64,000 nucleotides of DNA from Xestospongia bergquistia (GCA_963965975.1 OZ014413.1:4412001-4476000); one strand, 5' to 3'; shown: positions 1 to 14,500, numbered from the stretch's first letter. Notes: generated by a model not told the origin, from the letters alone. Translations and numbers: made by a program.

Positions 1-394
1 ACTCCATGGGACTAACTAAATAAACTGTTATTAACAGTTTAGTAAGTTGGTTTGCATTAACACTCTAAAGTCTTTAAATTAAAGACTTTAGAAGGTTTAG
101 ACTATTGAGTGAAGTTAATAAAGTAAACTGCTCAGTCTAAAGGACTCTATGGGACTTTCTAAATAAACTGTTATTAACAGTTTAGTAAGTTGGTTTGCAT
201 TTACACTCTAAAGTCTTTAAATTAAAGACTTTAGAAGGTTTAGACTATTGAGTGAAGTTAATAAAGTAAACAGCTCAGTCAAAAGGACTCTATGGGACTA
301 ACTAACTAAACTGTTATTAACAGTTTAGTAAGTTGGTTTGCCTTAACAATCTAAAGTCTTTAAATTAAAGACTTTAGAAGGTTTAGACTATTGA
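1..394 (+). repeat. TTTCT-marked block, copy 1 of 3
   Basis: This stretch, with its rare GGGACTTTCTAAATAAAC monomer, GCATTTACACTC and then GGGACTAACTAACTAAAC and CCTTAACAATC, recurs at 3858-4251 and 13855-14248 with the same internal order. Offsets are 3857 (27 monomers minus 4 bp) and 13854. After about 394 this copy takes a different path from the other two, so a recombination junction probably lies there. Confidence 0.8.
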
Positions 395-427
395 GTGAAG
401 TTAATAAAGTGTACAGCTCAGTCGAAA

Positions 428-1713
428 GGACTCTATGGGACTAACTAACTAAACTGTTATTAACACTTTAGTTAGTTGGTTTGCCTTAACACTCTAAAGT
501 CTTTAAATTAAAGACTTTAGAAGGTTTAGACTATTGAGTGTAGTTAATAAAGTAAACAGCTCAGTCTAAAGGACTCTATGGGACTAACTAAATAAACTGT
601 TATTAACAGTTTAGGAAGTTTGTTTGCCTTAACACTCTAAACTCTTTAAATTAAAGACTTTAGAAGGTTTAGGCTATTGATTGAAGTTAATAAAGTAAAC
701 AGCTTAGTTTAAAGGACTCTATGGGACTAAATAAATGAACTGTTATTAACAGTTTAGTAAGTTGGTTTGCATTAAAGCTCTAAAGTGTTTAAATTAAAGA
801 TTTTAGAAGGTTTAGACTATTGAGTGAAGTTAATAAAGTAAACCGCTTAGTTTAACGACTCTATGGGACTAACTAAATAAACTGTTATTAACAGTTTAGT
901 AAGTTGGTTTGCATTAACACTCTAAAGTCTTTAAATTAAAGCCTATAGAAGGTTTAAACTATTGATTGAAGTTAATAAAGTAAACAGCTTAGTTTAAAGG
1001 ACTTTATTGGACTAACTAAATGAACTGTTATTAACAGTTTAGTAAGTTGGTTTGCATTAACACTCTAAAGTCTTTAAATTAAAGACTTTAGAAGGTTTAG
1101 ACTATTGAGTGAAGTTAATAAAGTGAACAGCTTTGTTTAAAGGGCTCTATGAGACTAACTAAATAAACTGTTATTAACAGTTTAGTATGTTGTTTTGCAT
1201 TAACACTCTAAAGTCTTTAAATTAAAGACTTTAGAAGGTTTAGACTATTGAGTGTAGTTAATAAAGTAAACAGCTCAGTCTAAAGGACTCTATGGGACTA
1301 ACTAAATAAACTGTTATTAACAGTTTAGGAAGATTGTTAGCCTTAACACTCTAAACTCTTTAAATTAAAGACTTTAGAATGTTTAGACTATTGTTTGAAG
1401 TTAACAAGGTAAACAGCTCAGTCTAATGGACTTTATGGGACTAACTAAATGAACCGTTATTAACAGTTTAGTAAGTTGGTTTGCATTAAAGCTCTAAAGT
1501 GTTTAAATTAAAGATTTTAGAAGGTTTAGACTATTGAGTGAAGTTAATAAAGTAAACAGCTTAGTTTAACGACTCTATGGGACTAACTAAATAAACTGTT
1601 ATTAACAGTTTAGTAAGTTGGTTTGCATTAACACTCTAAAGTCTTTAAATTAAAGCCTACAGAAGGTTGAGACTATTGAGTGTAGTTAATAAAGTAAACA
1701 GCTTAGTTTAAAG
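428..1713 (+). repeat. 9-monomer higher-order unit, copy 1
   Basis: The order of variant monomers here repeats from 1714 with a period of 1286-1287 bp (9 x 143). Shared marks include the TTAACACTTTAGTTAGTTGG monomer (near 460 and 1750), GGAAG with GGTTTAGGCTATTG (611 and 1897), and GGAAGATTG with AAGGTAAACAGC (1326 and 2612). Confidence 0.8.
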
Positions 1714-2761
1714 GACTCTATAGGACTAACTATATAAACTGTTATTAACACTTTAGTTAGTTGGTTTGCCTTAACACTCTAAAGTCTTTAAATTAAAGAC
1801 TTTAGAAGGTTTAGACTATTGAGTGTAGTTAATAAAGTAAACAGCTCAGTCTAAAGGACTCTATGGGACTAACTAAATAAACTGTTATTAACAGTTTAGG
1901 AAGTTCGTTTGCCTTAACACTCTAAACTCTTTAAATTAAACACTTTAGAAGGTTTAGGCTATTGATTGAAGTTAATAAAGTAAACAGCTTAGTTTAAAGG
2001 ACTCTATGGGACTAAATAAATGAACTGTTATTAACAGTTTAGTAAGTTGGTTTGCATTAAAGCTCTAAAGTGTTTAAATTAAAGATTTTAGAAGGTTTAG
2101 ACTATTGAGTGAAGTTAATAAAGTAAACAGCTTAGTTTAACGACTCTATGGGACTAACTAAATAAACTGTTATTAACAGTTTAGTAAGTTGGTTTGCATT
2201 AACACTCTAAAGTCTTTAAATTAAAGCCTATAGAAGGTTTAAACTATTGATTGAAGTTAATAAAGTAAACAGCTTAGTCTAAAGGACTTTATTGGACTAA
2301 CTAAATGAACTGTTATTAACAGTTTAGTAAGTTGGTTTGCGTTAACACTCTAAAGTCTTTAAATTAAAGACTTTAGAAGGTTTAGACTATTGAGTGAAGT
2401 TAATAAAGTGAACAGCTTTGTTTAAAGGGCTCTATGAGACTAACTAAATAAACGGTTATTAACAGTTTAGTATGTTGTTTTGCATTAACACTCTAAAGTC
2501 TTTAAATTAAAGACTTTAGAAGGTTTAGACTATTGAGTGTAGTTAATAAAGTAAACAGCTCAGTCTAAAGGACTCTATGGGACTAACTAAATAAACTGTT
2601 ATTAACAGTTTAGGAAGATTGTTTGCCTTAACACTCTAAACTCTTTAAATTAAAGACTTTAGAATGTTTAGACTATTGATTGAAGTTAACAAGGTAAACA
2701 GCTCAGTCTAATGGACTTTATGGGACTAACTAAATGAACTGTTATTAACAGTTTAGTAAGT
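1714..2761 (+). repeat. 9-monomer higher-order unit, copy 2 (partial)
   Basis: This follows copy 1 with the same variant order for about 1.05 kb and then diverges near 2761, where GTTTATACTATTGATTTATG appears instead of the expected type. It is also part of the longer segment that is repeated near 11-15.3 kb. Confidence 0.75.
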
Positions 2762-4428
2762 TTGTTTGCATTAACACTCTAAAGTGTTTAAATTAAAGAC
2801 TTTAGAAGGTTTATACTATTGATTTATGTTAATAAAGTAAACAGCTTATTTTAAAGGACTCTATGGGACTAAATAAATAAACTGTTATTAACAGTTTAGT
2901 AAGTTGGTTTGCATTAAGACTCTAAAGTCCTTAAATTAAAGACTTTAGAAGATTTAGACTATTGAGTGAAGTTAATAAAGTAAACAGCTGAATCTAAAGG
3001 ACTCTATGGGACTAACTAAATAAAATGTTATTAAAAGTTTAGTAAGTTGGTTTGCATTAACACTCTGAAGTCTTTAAATTAAAGACTTTAGAAGGTTTAG
3101 ACTATTTAGTGAAGTTAACTAAGTAAACATCTCAGTCTAAAGGACTCCATGGGACTAACTAAATAAACAGTTATTAACAGTTTAGTAACTTGGTTTGCAT
3201 TAATAGTCTAAAGTCTTTAAATTACAGACTTTAGGAGGTTTAGACTATTGAGTGAAGTTAACTAAGTAGACAGCTCTGCCTAAAGGACTCCATGGGACTA
3301 AGTAAATAAACTGTTATTAACAGTTTAGTAAGTTGGTGTGGATTAACAATCTAAAGTCCTTAAATTAAAGACTTTAGAAGGTTTAGACTATTGAGTGAAC
3401 TTAGTAACGTAAAAAGCTCAGTCTAAAGGACTTTATGGGACTAACTAAATAAACTGTTATTAACAGTTTTGTAAGTTGGTTTGCATTAACACTCTAAGGT
3501 CTTTAAATTAAAGACTTTAGAAGGTTTAGACTATTGATTGAAGTTAATAAAGTAAACAGCTCAGTTTAAAGGACTCTATGGGACTACCTAATAAACTGTT
3601 ATTAACAGTTTAGTAAGTTGGTTTGCATTAACACGCTAAACTCTTTAAATTAAAGACTTTAGAAGGTTTAGACTATTGAGTGAAGTTAACTAAGTAAACA
3701 GCTCAGTCTAAAGGACTCCATGGGACTAACTAAATAAACTGTTATTAACAGTTTAGTAAGTTGGTTTGCATTAACACTCTAAAGTCTTTAAATTAAAGAC
3801 TTTAGAAGGTTTAGACTATTGAGTGAAGTTAACTAAGTAAACAGCTCAGTCTAAAGGACTCCATGGGACTAACTAAATAAACTGTTATTAACAGTTTAGT
3901 AAGTTGGTTTGCTTTAACACTCTAAAGTGTTTAAATTAAAGACTTTAGAAGGTTTAGACTATTGAGTGAAGTTAATAAAGTAAACTGCTCAGTCTAAAGG
4001 ACTCTATGGGACTTTCTAAATAAACTGTTATTAACAGTTTAGTAAGTTGGTTTGCATTTACACTCTAAAGTCTTTAAATTAAAGACTTTAGAAGGTTTAG
4101 ACTATTGAGTGAAGTTAATAAAGTAAACAGCTCAGTCGAAAGGACTCTATGGGACTAACTAACTAAACTGTTATTAACAGTTTAGTAAGTTGGTTTGCCT
4201 TAACAATCTAAAGTCTTTAAATTAAAGACTTTAGAAGGTTTAGACTATTGATTGAAGTTAACAAAGTTAACAGCTTAGTCTAATGGACATTATGGGACTA
4301 ACTAAATGAACTGTTATTAACAGTTTAGTAAGTTGGTTTGCATTAACACTCTAAAATCTTTAAATTAAAGACTTTAGAAGGATTAGACTATTGATTGAAG
4401 TTAATAAAGTAAACAGCTCAGTCTAAAG

Positions 4429-5286
4429 GACTCTATGGGACTAACTAAATAAACTGTTATTAACAGTTTAGTAAGTTGGTTTGCATTAACACTCTAAAGT
4501 GTTTAAATTAAAGACTTTAGAAGGTTTAGAATATTGAGTGAAGTTAATAAAGTAAACAGCTTAGTTTAAAGGACTCTATGGGACTAACTGAATAAACTTT
4601 TATTAACAGTTTAGTATGTTGGTTTGCATTAACACTCTAAAGTCTTTAAATTAAAGACTTTAGAAGGTTTAGACTATTGAGTGTAGTTAATAAAGTAAAC
4701 AGCTCAGTCTAAAGGAGTCTATGGGACTAACTAAAGAAACTGTTATTAACAGTTTAGTATGTTGGTTTGCATTAACACTCTACAGTCTTTAAATTAAAGA
4801 CTTTAGAAGGTTTAGACTATTGATTGAAGTTAATAAAGTAAACAGCTCAGTCTAAAGGACTCTATGGGACTAACTAAATAAACTGTTATTAACAGTTTAG
4901 TAAGTTGGTTTGCATTAACACTCTAAAGTGTTTAAATTAAAGACTTTAGAAGGTTTAGAATATTGAGTGAAGTTAATAAAGTAAACAGCTTAGTTTAAAG
5001 GACTCTATGGGACTAACTGAATAAACTTTTATTAACAGTTTAGTATGTTGGTTTGCATTAACACTCTAAAGTCTTTAAATTAAAGACTTTAGAAGGTTTA
5101 GACTATTGAGTGTAGTTAATAAAGTAAACAGCTCAGTCTAAAGGAGTCTATGGGACTAACTAAATAAACTGTTATTAACAGTTTAGTATGTTGGTTTGCA
5201 TTAACACTCTACAGTCTTTAAATTAAAGACTTTAGAAGGTTCAAACTATTGATTGAAGTTAATAAACTAAACAGCTTAGTCTAAAG
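4429..5286 (+). repeat. three-monomer (429-bp) tandem duplication
   Basis: Two adjacent 429-bp units split near 4857/4858. The GGTTTAGAATATTGAGTG mark is 429 bp apart between units (4531 and 4960). Both carry ACTGAATAAACTTTTATTAAC in the second monomer and the rare AAGGAGTCTATGGG and CTCTACAGTC in the third. A related copy of the marked monomer appears again six monomers later, at 5818. Confidence 0.8.
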
Positions 5287-6687
5287 AACTTTATTGGACT
5301 AACTAAATGAACTGTTATTAACAGTTTAGTAAGTTGGTTTGCATTAACACTCTAAAGTCTTTAAATTAAAGACTTTAGAAGGTTTAGACTATTGAGTGAA
5401 GTTAATAAAGTAAACAGCTTTGTTTAAAGGGCTCTATGAGACTAACTAAATAAACTGTTATTAACAGTTTAAGATGTTGTTTTGCATTAACACTCTAAAG
5501 TCTTTAAATTAAAGACTTTAGAAGGTTTAGACTATTGAGTGTAGTTAATAAAGTAAACAGCTCAGTCTAAAGGACTCTATGGGACTAACTAAATAAAATG
5601 TTATTAACAGTTTAGGAAGTTTGTTTGCCTTTACACTCTAAAATCTTTAAATTAAAGACTTTAGAAGGTTTAGACTATTGATTGAAGTTAATAAAGTAAA
5701 CAGCTTAGTTTAAAGGACTCTATGGGACTAAATAAATGAACTGTTATTAACAGTTTAGTAAGTTGGTTTGCATTAAAGCTCTAAAGTCTTTAAATTAAAG
5801 ACTTTAGAAGGTTTAGAATATTGAGTGAAGTTAATAAAGTAAACAGCTTAGTTTAAAGGACTCTATGGGACTAACTGAATAAACTTTTATTAACAGTTTA
5901 GTATGTTGGTTTGCAATAACACTCTAAAGTCTTTAAATTAAAGACTTTAGAAGGTTTAGACTATTGAGTGTAGTTAATAAAGTAAACAGCTCAGTCTAAA
6001 GAACTTTATTGGACTAACTAAATGAACTGTTATTAACAGTTTAGTAAGTTGGTTTGCATTAACACTCTAAAATCTTTAAATTAAAGACTTTAGAAGGTTT
6101 AGACTATTGAGTGAAGTTAATAAAGTAAACAGCTTTGTTTAAAGGGCTCTATGAGACTAACTAAATAAACTGTTATTAACAGTTTAATATGTTGTTTTGC
6201 ATTAACACTCTAAAGTCTTTAAATTAAAGACTTTAGAAGGTTTAGACTATTGAGTGTAGTTAATAAAGTAAACAGCTCAGTCTAAAGGACTCTATGGGAC
6301 TAACTAAATAAAATGTTATTAACAGTTTAGGAAGTTTGTTTGCCTTAACACTCTAAACTCTTTAAATTAAAGACTTTAGAAGGCTTAGACTATTGATTGA
6401 AGTTAATAAAGTAAACAGCTTAGTTTAAAGGACTCTATGGGACTAAATAAATGAACTGTTATTAACAGTTTAGTAAGTTGGTTTGCATTAAAGCTCTAAA
6501 GTGTTTAAATTAAAGATTTTAGAAGGTTTAGACTATTGAGTGAAGTTAATAAAGTAAACAGCTTAGTTTAACGACTCTATGGGACTAACTAAATAAACTG
6601 TTATTAACAGTTTAGTAAGTTGGTTTGCATTAACACTCTAAAGTCTTTAAATTAAAGCCTATAGAAGGTTGAGACTATTGAGTGTAG

Positions 6688-9114
6688 TTAATAAAGTAAA
6701 CAGCTTAGTTTAAAGGACTCTATAGGACTAACTAAATAAACTGTTATAAACAGTTTAGTATGTTGGTTTGCATTAACACTCTAAAGTGTTTAAATTAAAG
6801 ACTTTAGAAGGTTTAGACTATTGAGTGAAGTTAATAAAGTAAACAGCTTAGTTTAAAGGACTCTATGGGACTAACTAAATAAAATGTTATTAACAGTTTA
6901 GTATGTTGGTTTGCATTAACACTCTAAAGTGTTTAAATTAAAGACTTTAGAAGGTTTAGACTATTGAGTGAAGTTAATAAAGTAAACAGCTCAGTCTAAA
7001 GGACTCTATGAGACTAACTAAATAAACTGTTATTAACAGCTTAGTATGTTTTTTTGCATTAACACTCTAAAGTCTTTAAATTAAAGACTTTAGAAGGTTT
7101 AGACTATTGAGTGTAGTTAATAAAGTAAACAGCTCAGTCTAAAGGACCCTATGGGACTAACTAAATAAACTGTTATTAACAGTTTAGGAAGTTTGTCTGC
7201 CTTAACACTCTAAACTCTTTAAATTAAAGACTTTAGAAGGTTTAGACTATTGATTGAAGTCAATAAAGTAAACAGCTTAGTTTAAAGGACTCTATGGGAC
7301 TAAATAAATGAACTGTTATTAACAGTTTAGTAAGTTGGTTTGCATTAAAGCTCTAAAGTGTTTAAATTAAAGATTTTAGAAGGTTTAGACTATTGAGTGA
7401 AGTTAATAAAGTAAACAGCTTAGTTTAACGACTCCATGGGACTAACTAAATAAACTGTTATTAACAGTTTAGTAAGTTGGTTTGCATTAACACTCTAAAG
7501 TCTTTAAATTAAAGCCTATAGAAGGTTGAGACTATTGAGTGTAGCTAATAAAGTAAACAGCTTAGTTTAAAGGACTCTATAGGACTAACTAAATAAACTG
7601 TTATTAACACTTTAGTTAGTTGGTTTGCCTTAACACTCTAAAGTCTTTAAATTAAAGACTTTAGAAGGTTTAGACTATTGAGTGTAGTTAATAAAGTAAA
7701 CAGCTCAGTCTAAAGGACTCTATGGGACTAACTAAATAAACTGTTATTAACAGTTTAGGAAGTTTGTTTGCCTTAACACTCTAAACTCTTTAAATTAAAG
7801 ACTTTAGAAGGTTTAGGCTATTGATTGAAGTTAATAAAGTAAACAGCTTAGTTTAAAGGACTCTATGGGACTAAATAAATGAACTGTTATTAACAGTTTA
7901 GTAAGTTGGTTTGCATTAAATCTCTAAAGTGTTTAAATTAAAGATTTTAGAAGGTTTAGACTATTGAGTGAAGTTAATAAAGTAAACAGCTTAGTTTAAC
8001 GACTCTATGGGACTAACGAAATAAACTGTTATTAACAGTTTAGTAAGTTGGTTTGCATTAACACTCTAAAGTCTTTAAATTAAAGCCTATAGAAGGTTTA
8101 AACTATTGATTGAAGTTAATAAAGTAAACAGCTTAGTCTAAAGGACTTTATTGGACTAACTAAATGAACTGTTATTAACAGTTTAGTAAGTTGGTTTGCA
8201 TTAACACTCTAAAGTCTTTAAATTAAAGACTTTAGAAGGTTTAGACTATTGAGTGAAGTTAATAAAGTGAACAGTTTTGTTTAAAGGGCTCTATGAGACT
8301 AACTAAAAAACTGTTATTAACAGTTTAGTATGTTGTTTTGCATTAACACTCTAAAGTCTTTAAATTAAAGACTTTAGAAGGTTTAGACTATTGAGTGTAG
8401 TTAATAAAGTAAACAGCTCAGTCTAAAGGACTCTATGGGACTAACTAAATAAACTTTTATTAACAGTTTAGGAAGTTTGTCTGCCTTAACACTCTAAACT
8501 CTTTAAATTAAAGACTTTAGAAGGTTTAGACTATTGATTGAAGTCAATAAAGTAAACAGCTTAGTTAAAAGGACTCTATGGGACTAAATAAATGAACTGT
8601 TATTAACAGTTTAGTAAGTTGGTTTGCATTAAAGCTCTAAAGTGTTTAAATTAAAGATTTTAGAAGGTTTAGACTATTGAGTGAAGTTAATAAAGTAAAC
8701 AGCTTAGTTTAACGACTCCATGGGACTAACTAAATAAACTGTTATTAACAGTTTAGTAAGTTGGTTTGCATTAACACTCTAAAGTCTTTAAATTAAAGCC
8801 TATAGAAGGTTGAGACTATTGAGTGTAGTTAATAAAGTAAACAGCTTAGTTTAAAGGACTCTATAGGACTAACTAAATAAACTGTTATAAACACTTTAGT
8901 TAGTTGGTTTGCCTTAACACTCTAAAGTCTTTAAATTAAAGACTTTAGAAGGTTTAGACTATTGAGTGTAGTTAATAAAGTAAACAGCTCAGTCTAAAGG
9001 ACTCTATGGGACTAACTAAATAAACTGTTATTAACAGTTTAGGAAGTTTGTTTGCCTTAACACTCTAAACTCTTTAAATTAAAGACTTTAGAAGGTTTAG
9101 GCTATTGATTGAAG
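6688..9114 (+). repeat. 17-monomer tandem duplication, copy 1
   Basis: This 2427-bp block (17 x 143 minus 4) is followed directly by a second copy at 9115-11541. Diagnostic shared variants include CTGTTATAAACAG after CTCTATAGGAC, TTAACAGCTTAGTATG followed by seven Ts (7031 and 9458), AGGACCCTATGGG, GTTTGTCTGCC and ACTAAAAAACTG. Each copy itself contains the 9-monomer unit. Confidence 0.82.
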
Positions 9115-11541
9115 TTAATAAAGTAAACAGCTTAGTTTAAAGGACTCTATAGGACTAACTAAATAAACTGTTATAAACAGTTTAGTATGTTGGTTTGCAT
9201 TAACACTCTAAAGTGTTTAAATTAAAGACTTTAGAAGGTTTAGACTATTGAGTGAAGTTAATAAAGTAAACAGCTTAGTTTAAAGGACTCTATGGGACTA
9301 ACTAAATAAAATGTTATTAACAGTTTAGTATGTTGGTTTGCATTAACACTCTAAAGTGTTTAAATTAAAGACTTTAGAAGGTTTAGACTATTGAGTGAAG
9401 TTAATAAAGTAAACAGCTCAGTCTAAAGGACTCTATGAGACTAACTAAATAAACTGTTATTAACAGCTTAGTATGTTTTTTTGCATTAACACTCTAAAGT
9501 CTTTAAATTAAAGACTTTAGAAGGTTTAGACTATTGAGTGTAGTTAATAAAGTAAACAGCTCAGTCTAAAGGACCCTATGGGACTAACTAAATAAACTGT
9601 TATTAACAGTTTAGGAAGTTTGTCTGCCTTAACACTCTAAACTCTTTAAATTAAAGACTTTAGAAGGTTTAGACTATTGATTGATGTCAATAAAGTAAAC
9701 AGCTTAGTTTAAAGGACTCTATGGGACTAAATAAATGAACTGTTATTAACAGTTTAGTAAGTTGGTTTGCATTAAAGCTCTAAAGTGTTTAAATTAAAGA
9801 TTTTAGAAGGTTTAGACTATTGAGTGAAGTTAATAAAGTAAACAGCTTAGTTTAACGACTCCATGGGACTAACTAAATAAACTGTTATTAACAGTTTAGT
9901 AAGTTGGTTTGCATTAACACTCTAAAGTCTTTAAATTAAAGCCTATAGAAGGTTGAGACTATTGAGTGTAGCTAATAAAGTAAACAGCTTAGTTTAAAGG
10001 ACTCTATAGGACTAACTAAATAAACTGTTATTAACACTTTAGTTAGTTGGTTTGCCTTAACACTCTAAAGTCTTTAAATTAAAGACTTTAGAAGGTTTAG
10101 ACTATTGAGTGTAGTTAATAAAGTAAACAGCTCAGTCTAAAGGACTCTATGGGACTAACTAAATAAACTGTTATTAACAGTTTAGGAAGTTTGTTTGCCT
10201 TAACACTCTAAACTCTTTAAATTAAAGACTTTAGAAGGTTTAGGCTATTGATTGAAGTTAATAAAGTAAACAGCTTAGTTTAAAGGACTCTATGGGACTA
10301 AATAAATGAACTGTTATTAACAGTTTAGTAAGTTGGTTTGCATTAAAGCTCTAAAGTGTTTAAATTAAAGATTTTAGAAGGTTTAGACTATTGAGTGAAG
10401 TTAATAAAGTAAACAGCTTAGTTTAACGACTCTATGGGACTAACGAAATAAACTGTTATTAACAGTTTAGTAAGTTGGTTTGCATTAACACTCTAAAGTC
10501 TTTAAATTAAAGCCTATAGAAGGTTTAAACTATTGATTGAAGTTAATAAAGTAAACAGCTTAGTCTAAAGGACTTTATTGGACTAACTAAATGAACTGTT
10601 ATTAACAGTTTAGTAAGTTGGTTTGCATTAACACTCTAAAGTCTTTAATTAAAGACTTTAGAAGGTTTAGACTATTGAGTGAAGTTAATAAAGTGAACAG
10701 TTTTGTTTAAAGGGCTCTATGAGACTAACTAAAAAACTGTTATTAACAGTTTAGTATGTTGTTTTGCATTAACACTCTAAAGTCTTTAAATTAAAGACTT
10801 TAGAAGGTTTAGACTATTGAGTGTAGTTAATAAAGTAAACAGCTCAGTCTAAAGGACTCTATGGGACTAACTAAATAAACTGTTATTAACAGTTTAGGAA
10901 GTTTGTCTGCCTTAACACTCTAAACTCTTTAAATTAAAGACTTTAGAAGGTTTAGACTATTGATTGAAGTCAATAAAGTAAACAGCTTAGTTAAAAGGAC
11001 TCTATGGGACTAAATAAATGAACTGTTATTAACAGTTTAGTAAGTTGGTTTGCATTAAAGCTCTAAAGTGTTTAAATTAAAGATTTTAGAAGGTTTAGAC
11101 TATTGAGTGAAGTTAATAAAGTAAACAGCTTAGTTTAACGACTCCATGGGACTAACTAAATAAACTGTTATTAACAGTTTAGTAAGTTGGTTTGCATTAA
11201 CACTCTAAAGTCTTTAAATTAAAGCCTATAGAAGGTTGAGACTATTGAGTGTAGTTAATAAAGTAAACAGCTTAGTTTAAAGGACTCTATAGGACTAACT
11301 AAATAAACTGTTATTAACACTTTAGTTAGTTGGTTTGCCTTAACACTCTAAAGTCTTTAAATTAAAGACTTTAGAAGGTTTAGACTATTGAGTGTAGTTA
11401 ATAAAGTAAACAGCTCAGTCTAAAGGACTCTATGGGACTAACTAAATAAACTGTTATTAACAGTTTAGGAAGTTTGTTTGCCTTAACACTCTAAACTCTT
11501 TAAATTAAAGACTTTAGAAGGTTTAGGCTATTGATTGAAGT
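9115..11541 (+). repeat. 17-monomer tandem duplication, copy 2
   Basis: This repeats the order of copy 1 with only scattered differences, for example a two-base loss in GTCTTTAATTAAAG near 10646 and TTGATGTCAA near 9682. After about 11541 the sequence switches to the ACTAAATAAATGAACTG path seen at 7870 rather than a third full copy. Confidence 0.8.
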
Positions 11542-14500
11542 TAATAAAGTAAACAGCTTAGTTTAAAGGACTCTATGGGACTAAATAAATGAACTGTTAT
11601 TAACAGTTTAGTAAGTTGGTTTGCATTAAAGCTCTAAAGTGTTTAAATTAAAGATTTTAGAAGGTTTAGACTATTGAGTGAAGTTAATAAAGTAAACAGC
11701 TTAGTTTAACGACTCTATGGGACTAACGAAATAAACTGTTATTAACAGTTTAGTAAGTTGGTTTGCATTAACACTCTAAAGTCTTTAAATTAAAGCCTAT
11801 AGAAGGTTTAAACTATTGATTGAAGTTAATAAAGTAAACAGCTTAGTCTAAAGGACTTTATTGGACTAACTAAATGAACTGTTATTAACAGTTTAGTAAG
11901 TTGGTTTGCATTAACACTCTAAAGTCTTTAAATTAAAGACTTTAGAAGGTTTAGACTATTGAGTGAAGTTAATAAAGTGAACAGTTTTGTTTAAAGGGCT
12001 CTATGAGACTAACTAAAAAACTGTTATTAACAGTTTAGTATGTTGTTTTGCATTAACACTCTAAAGTCTTTAAATTAAAGACTTTAGAAGGTTTAGACTA
12101 TTGAGTGTAGTTAATAAAGTAAACAGCTCAGTCTAAAGGACTCTATGGGACTAACTAAATAAACTGTTATTAACAGTTTAGGAAGATTGTTTGCCTTAAC
12201 ACTCTAAACTCTTTAAATTAAAGACTTTAGAATGTTTAGACTATTGATTGAAGTTAACAAGGTAAACAGCTCAGTCTAATGGACTTTATGGGACTAAATA
12301 AATGAACTGTTATTAACAGTTTAGTAAGTTTGTTTGCATTAACACTCTAAAGTGTTTAAATTAAAGACTTTAGAAGGTTTATACTATTGATTTATGTTAA
12401 TAAAGTAAACAGCTTATTTTAAAGGACTCTATGGGACTAAATAAATAAACTGTTATTAACAGTTTAGTAAGTTGGTTTGCATTAAGACTCTAAAGTCCTT
12501 AAATTAAAGACTTTAGAAGGTTTAGACTATTGAGTGAAGTTAATAAAGTAAACAGCTGAATCTAAAGGACTCTATGGGACTAACTAAATAAAATGTTATT
12601 AAAAGTTTAGTAAATTGGTTTGCATTAACACTCTGAAGTCTTTAAATTAAAGACTTTAGAAGGTTTAGACTATTTAGTGAAGTTAACTAAGTAAACATCT
12701 CAGTCTAAAGGACTCCATGGGACTAACTAAATAAACAGTTATTAACAGTTTAGTAACTTGGTTTGCATTAATAGTCTAAAGTCTTTAAATTACAGACTTT
12801 AGGAGGTTTAGACTATTGAGTGAAGTTAACTAAGTAGACAGCTCTGTCTAAAGGACTCCATGGGACTAAGTAAATAAACTGTTATTAACAGTTTAGTAAG
12901 TTGGTGTGGATTAACAATCTAAAGTCCTTAAATTAAAGACTTTAGAAGGTTTAGACTGTTGAGTGAACTTAGTAACGTAAAAAGCTCAGTCTAAAGGACT
13001 TCATGGGACTAACTAAATAAACTGTTATTAACAGTTTTGTAAGTTGGTTTGCATTAACACTCTAAGGTCTTTAAATTAAAGACTTTAGAAGGTTTAGACT
13101 ATTGAGTGAAGTTAATAAAGTAAACAGCTCAGTTTAAAGGACTCTATTGGACTAACTAATAAACTGTTATTAACAGTTTAGTAAGTTGGTTTGCATTAAC
13201 ACGCTAAACTCTTTAAATTAAAGACTTTAGAAGGTTTAGACTATTGAGTGAAGTTAACTAAGTAAACAGCTCAGTCTAAAGGACTCCATGGGAGTAACTA
13301 AATAAACTGTTATTAACAGTTTAGTAAGTTGGTTTGCATTAACACTCTAAAGTCTTTAAATTAAAGACTTTAGAAGGTTTAGACTATTGAGTGAAGTTAA
13401 CTAAGTAAACAGCTCAGTCTAAAGGACTCCATGGGACTAACTAAATAAACTGTTATTAACAGTTTAGTAAGTTGGTTTGCATTAACACTCTAAAGTCTTT
13501 AAATTAAAGACTTTAGAAGGTTTAGACTATTGAGTGAAGTTAATAAAGTAAACTGCTCAGTCTAAAGGACTCTATGGGACTTTCTAAATAAACTGTTATT
13601 AAAAGTTTAGTAAGTTGGTTTGCATTAACACTCTGAAGTCTTTAAATTAAAGAGTTTAGAAGGTTTAGACTATTTAGTGAAGTTAACTAAGTAAACATCT
13701 CAGTCTAAAGGACTCCATGGGACTAACTAAATAAACTGTTATTAACAGTTTAGTAACTTGGTTTGCATTAACACTCTAAAGTCTTTAAATTAAAGACTTT
13801 AGAAGGTTTAGACTATTGAGTGAAGTTAACTAAGTAAACAGCTCAGTCTAAAGGACTCCATGGGACTAACTAAATAAACTGTTATTAACAGTTTAGTAAG
13901 TTGGTTTGCATTAACACTCTAAAGTCTTTAAATTAAAGACTTTAGAAGGTTTAGACTATTGAGTGAAGTTAATAAAGTAAGCTGCTCAGTCTAAAGGACT
14001 CTATGGGACTTTCTAAATAAACTGTTATTAACAGTTTAGTAAGTTGGTTTGCATTTACACTCTAAAGTCTTTAAATTAAAGACTTTAGAAGGTTTAGACT
14101 ATTGAGTGAAGTTAATAAAGTAAACAGCTCAGTCGAAAGGACTCTATGGGACTAACTAACTAAACTGTTATTAACAGTTTAGTAAGTTGGTTTGCCTTAA
14201 CAATCTAAAGTCTTTAAATAAAAGACTTTAGAAGGTTTAGACTATTGATTGAAGTTAACAAAGTTAACAGCTTAGTCTAATGGACATTATGGGACTAACT
14301 AAATGAACTGTTATTAACAGTTTAGTAAGTTGGTTTGCATTAACACTCTAAAATCTTTAAATTAAAGACTTTAGAAGGTTTAGACTATTGATTGAAGTTA
14401 ATAAAGTAAACAGCTCAGTCTAAAGGACTCTATGGGACTAACTAAATAAACTGTTATTAACAGTTTAGTAAGTTGGTTTACATTAACACTCTAAAGTGTT

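Larger units (their letters stand above)
1450..5750 (+). repeat. long duplicated segment, copy A
   Basis: This 4.2-kb stretch recurs at about 11.02-15.3 kb. Matching marks include AACAGCTGAATCTAAAGG (2983 and 12551) and the TTTCT block (3858 and 13855). The offset is 9568 bp early, 9997 bp in the middle, and 9568 bp again at the TTTATTGGAC mark (5293 and 14861). The two copies therefore differ by reciprocal three-monomer gains, one in each copy. Boundaries were judged by eye. Confidence 0.75.

Noticed and set aside
600..12200. Telomere-like TTAGG in TTTAGGAAG monomers
   Set aside because: Single TTAGG occurrences inside a variant monomer, never in tandem, so not telomeric.
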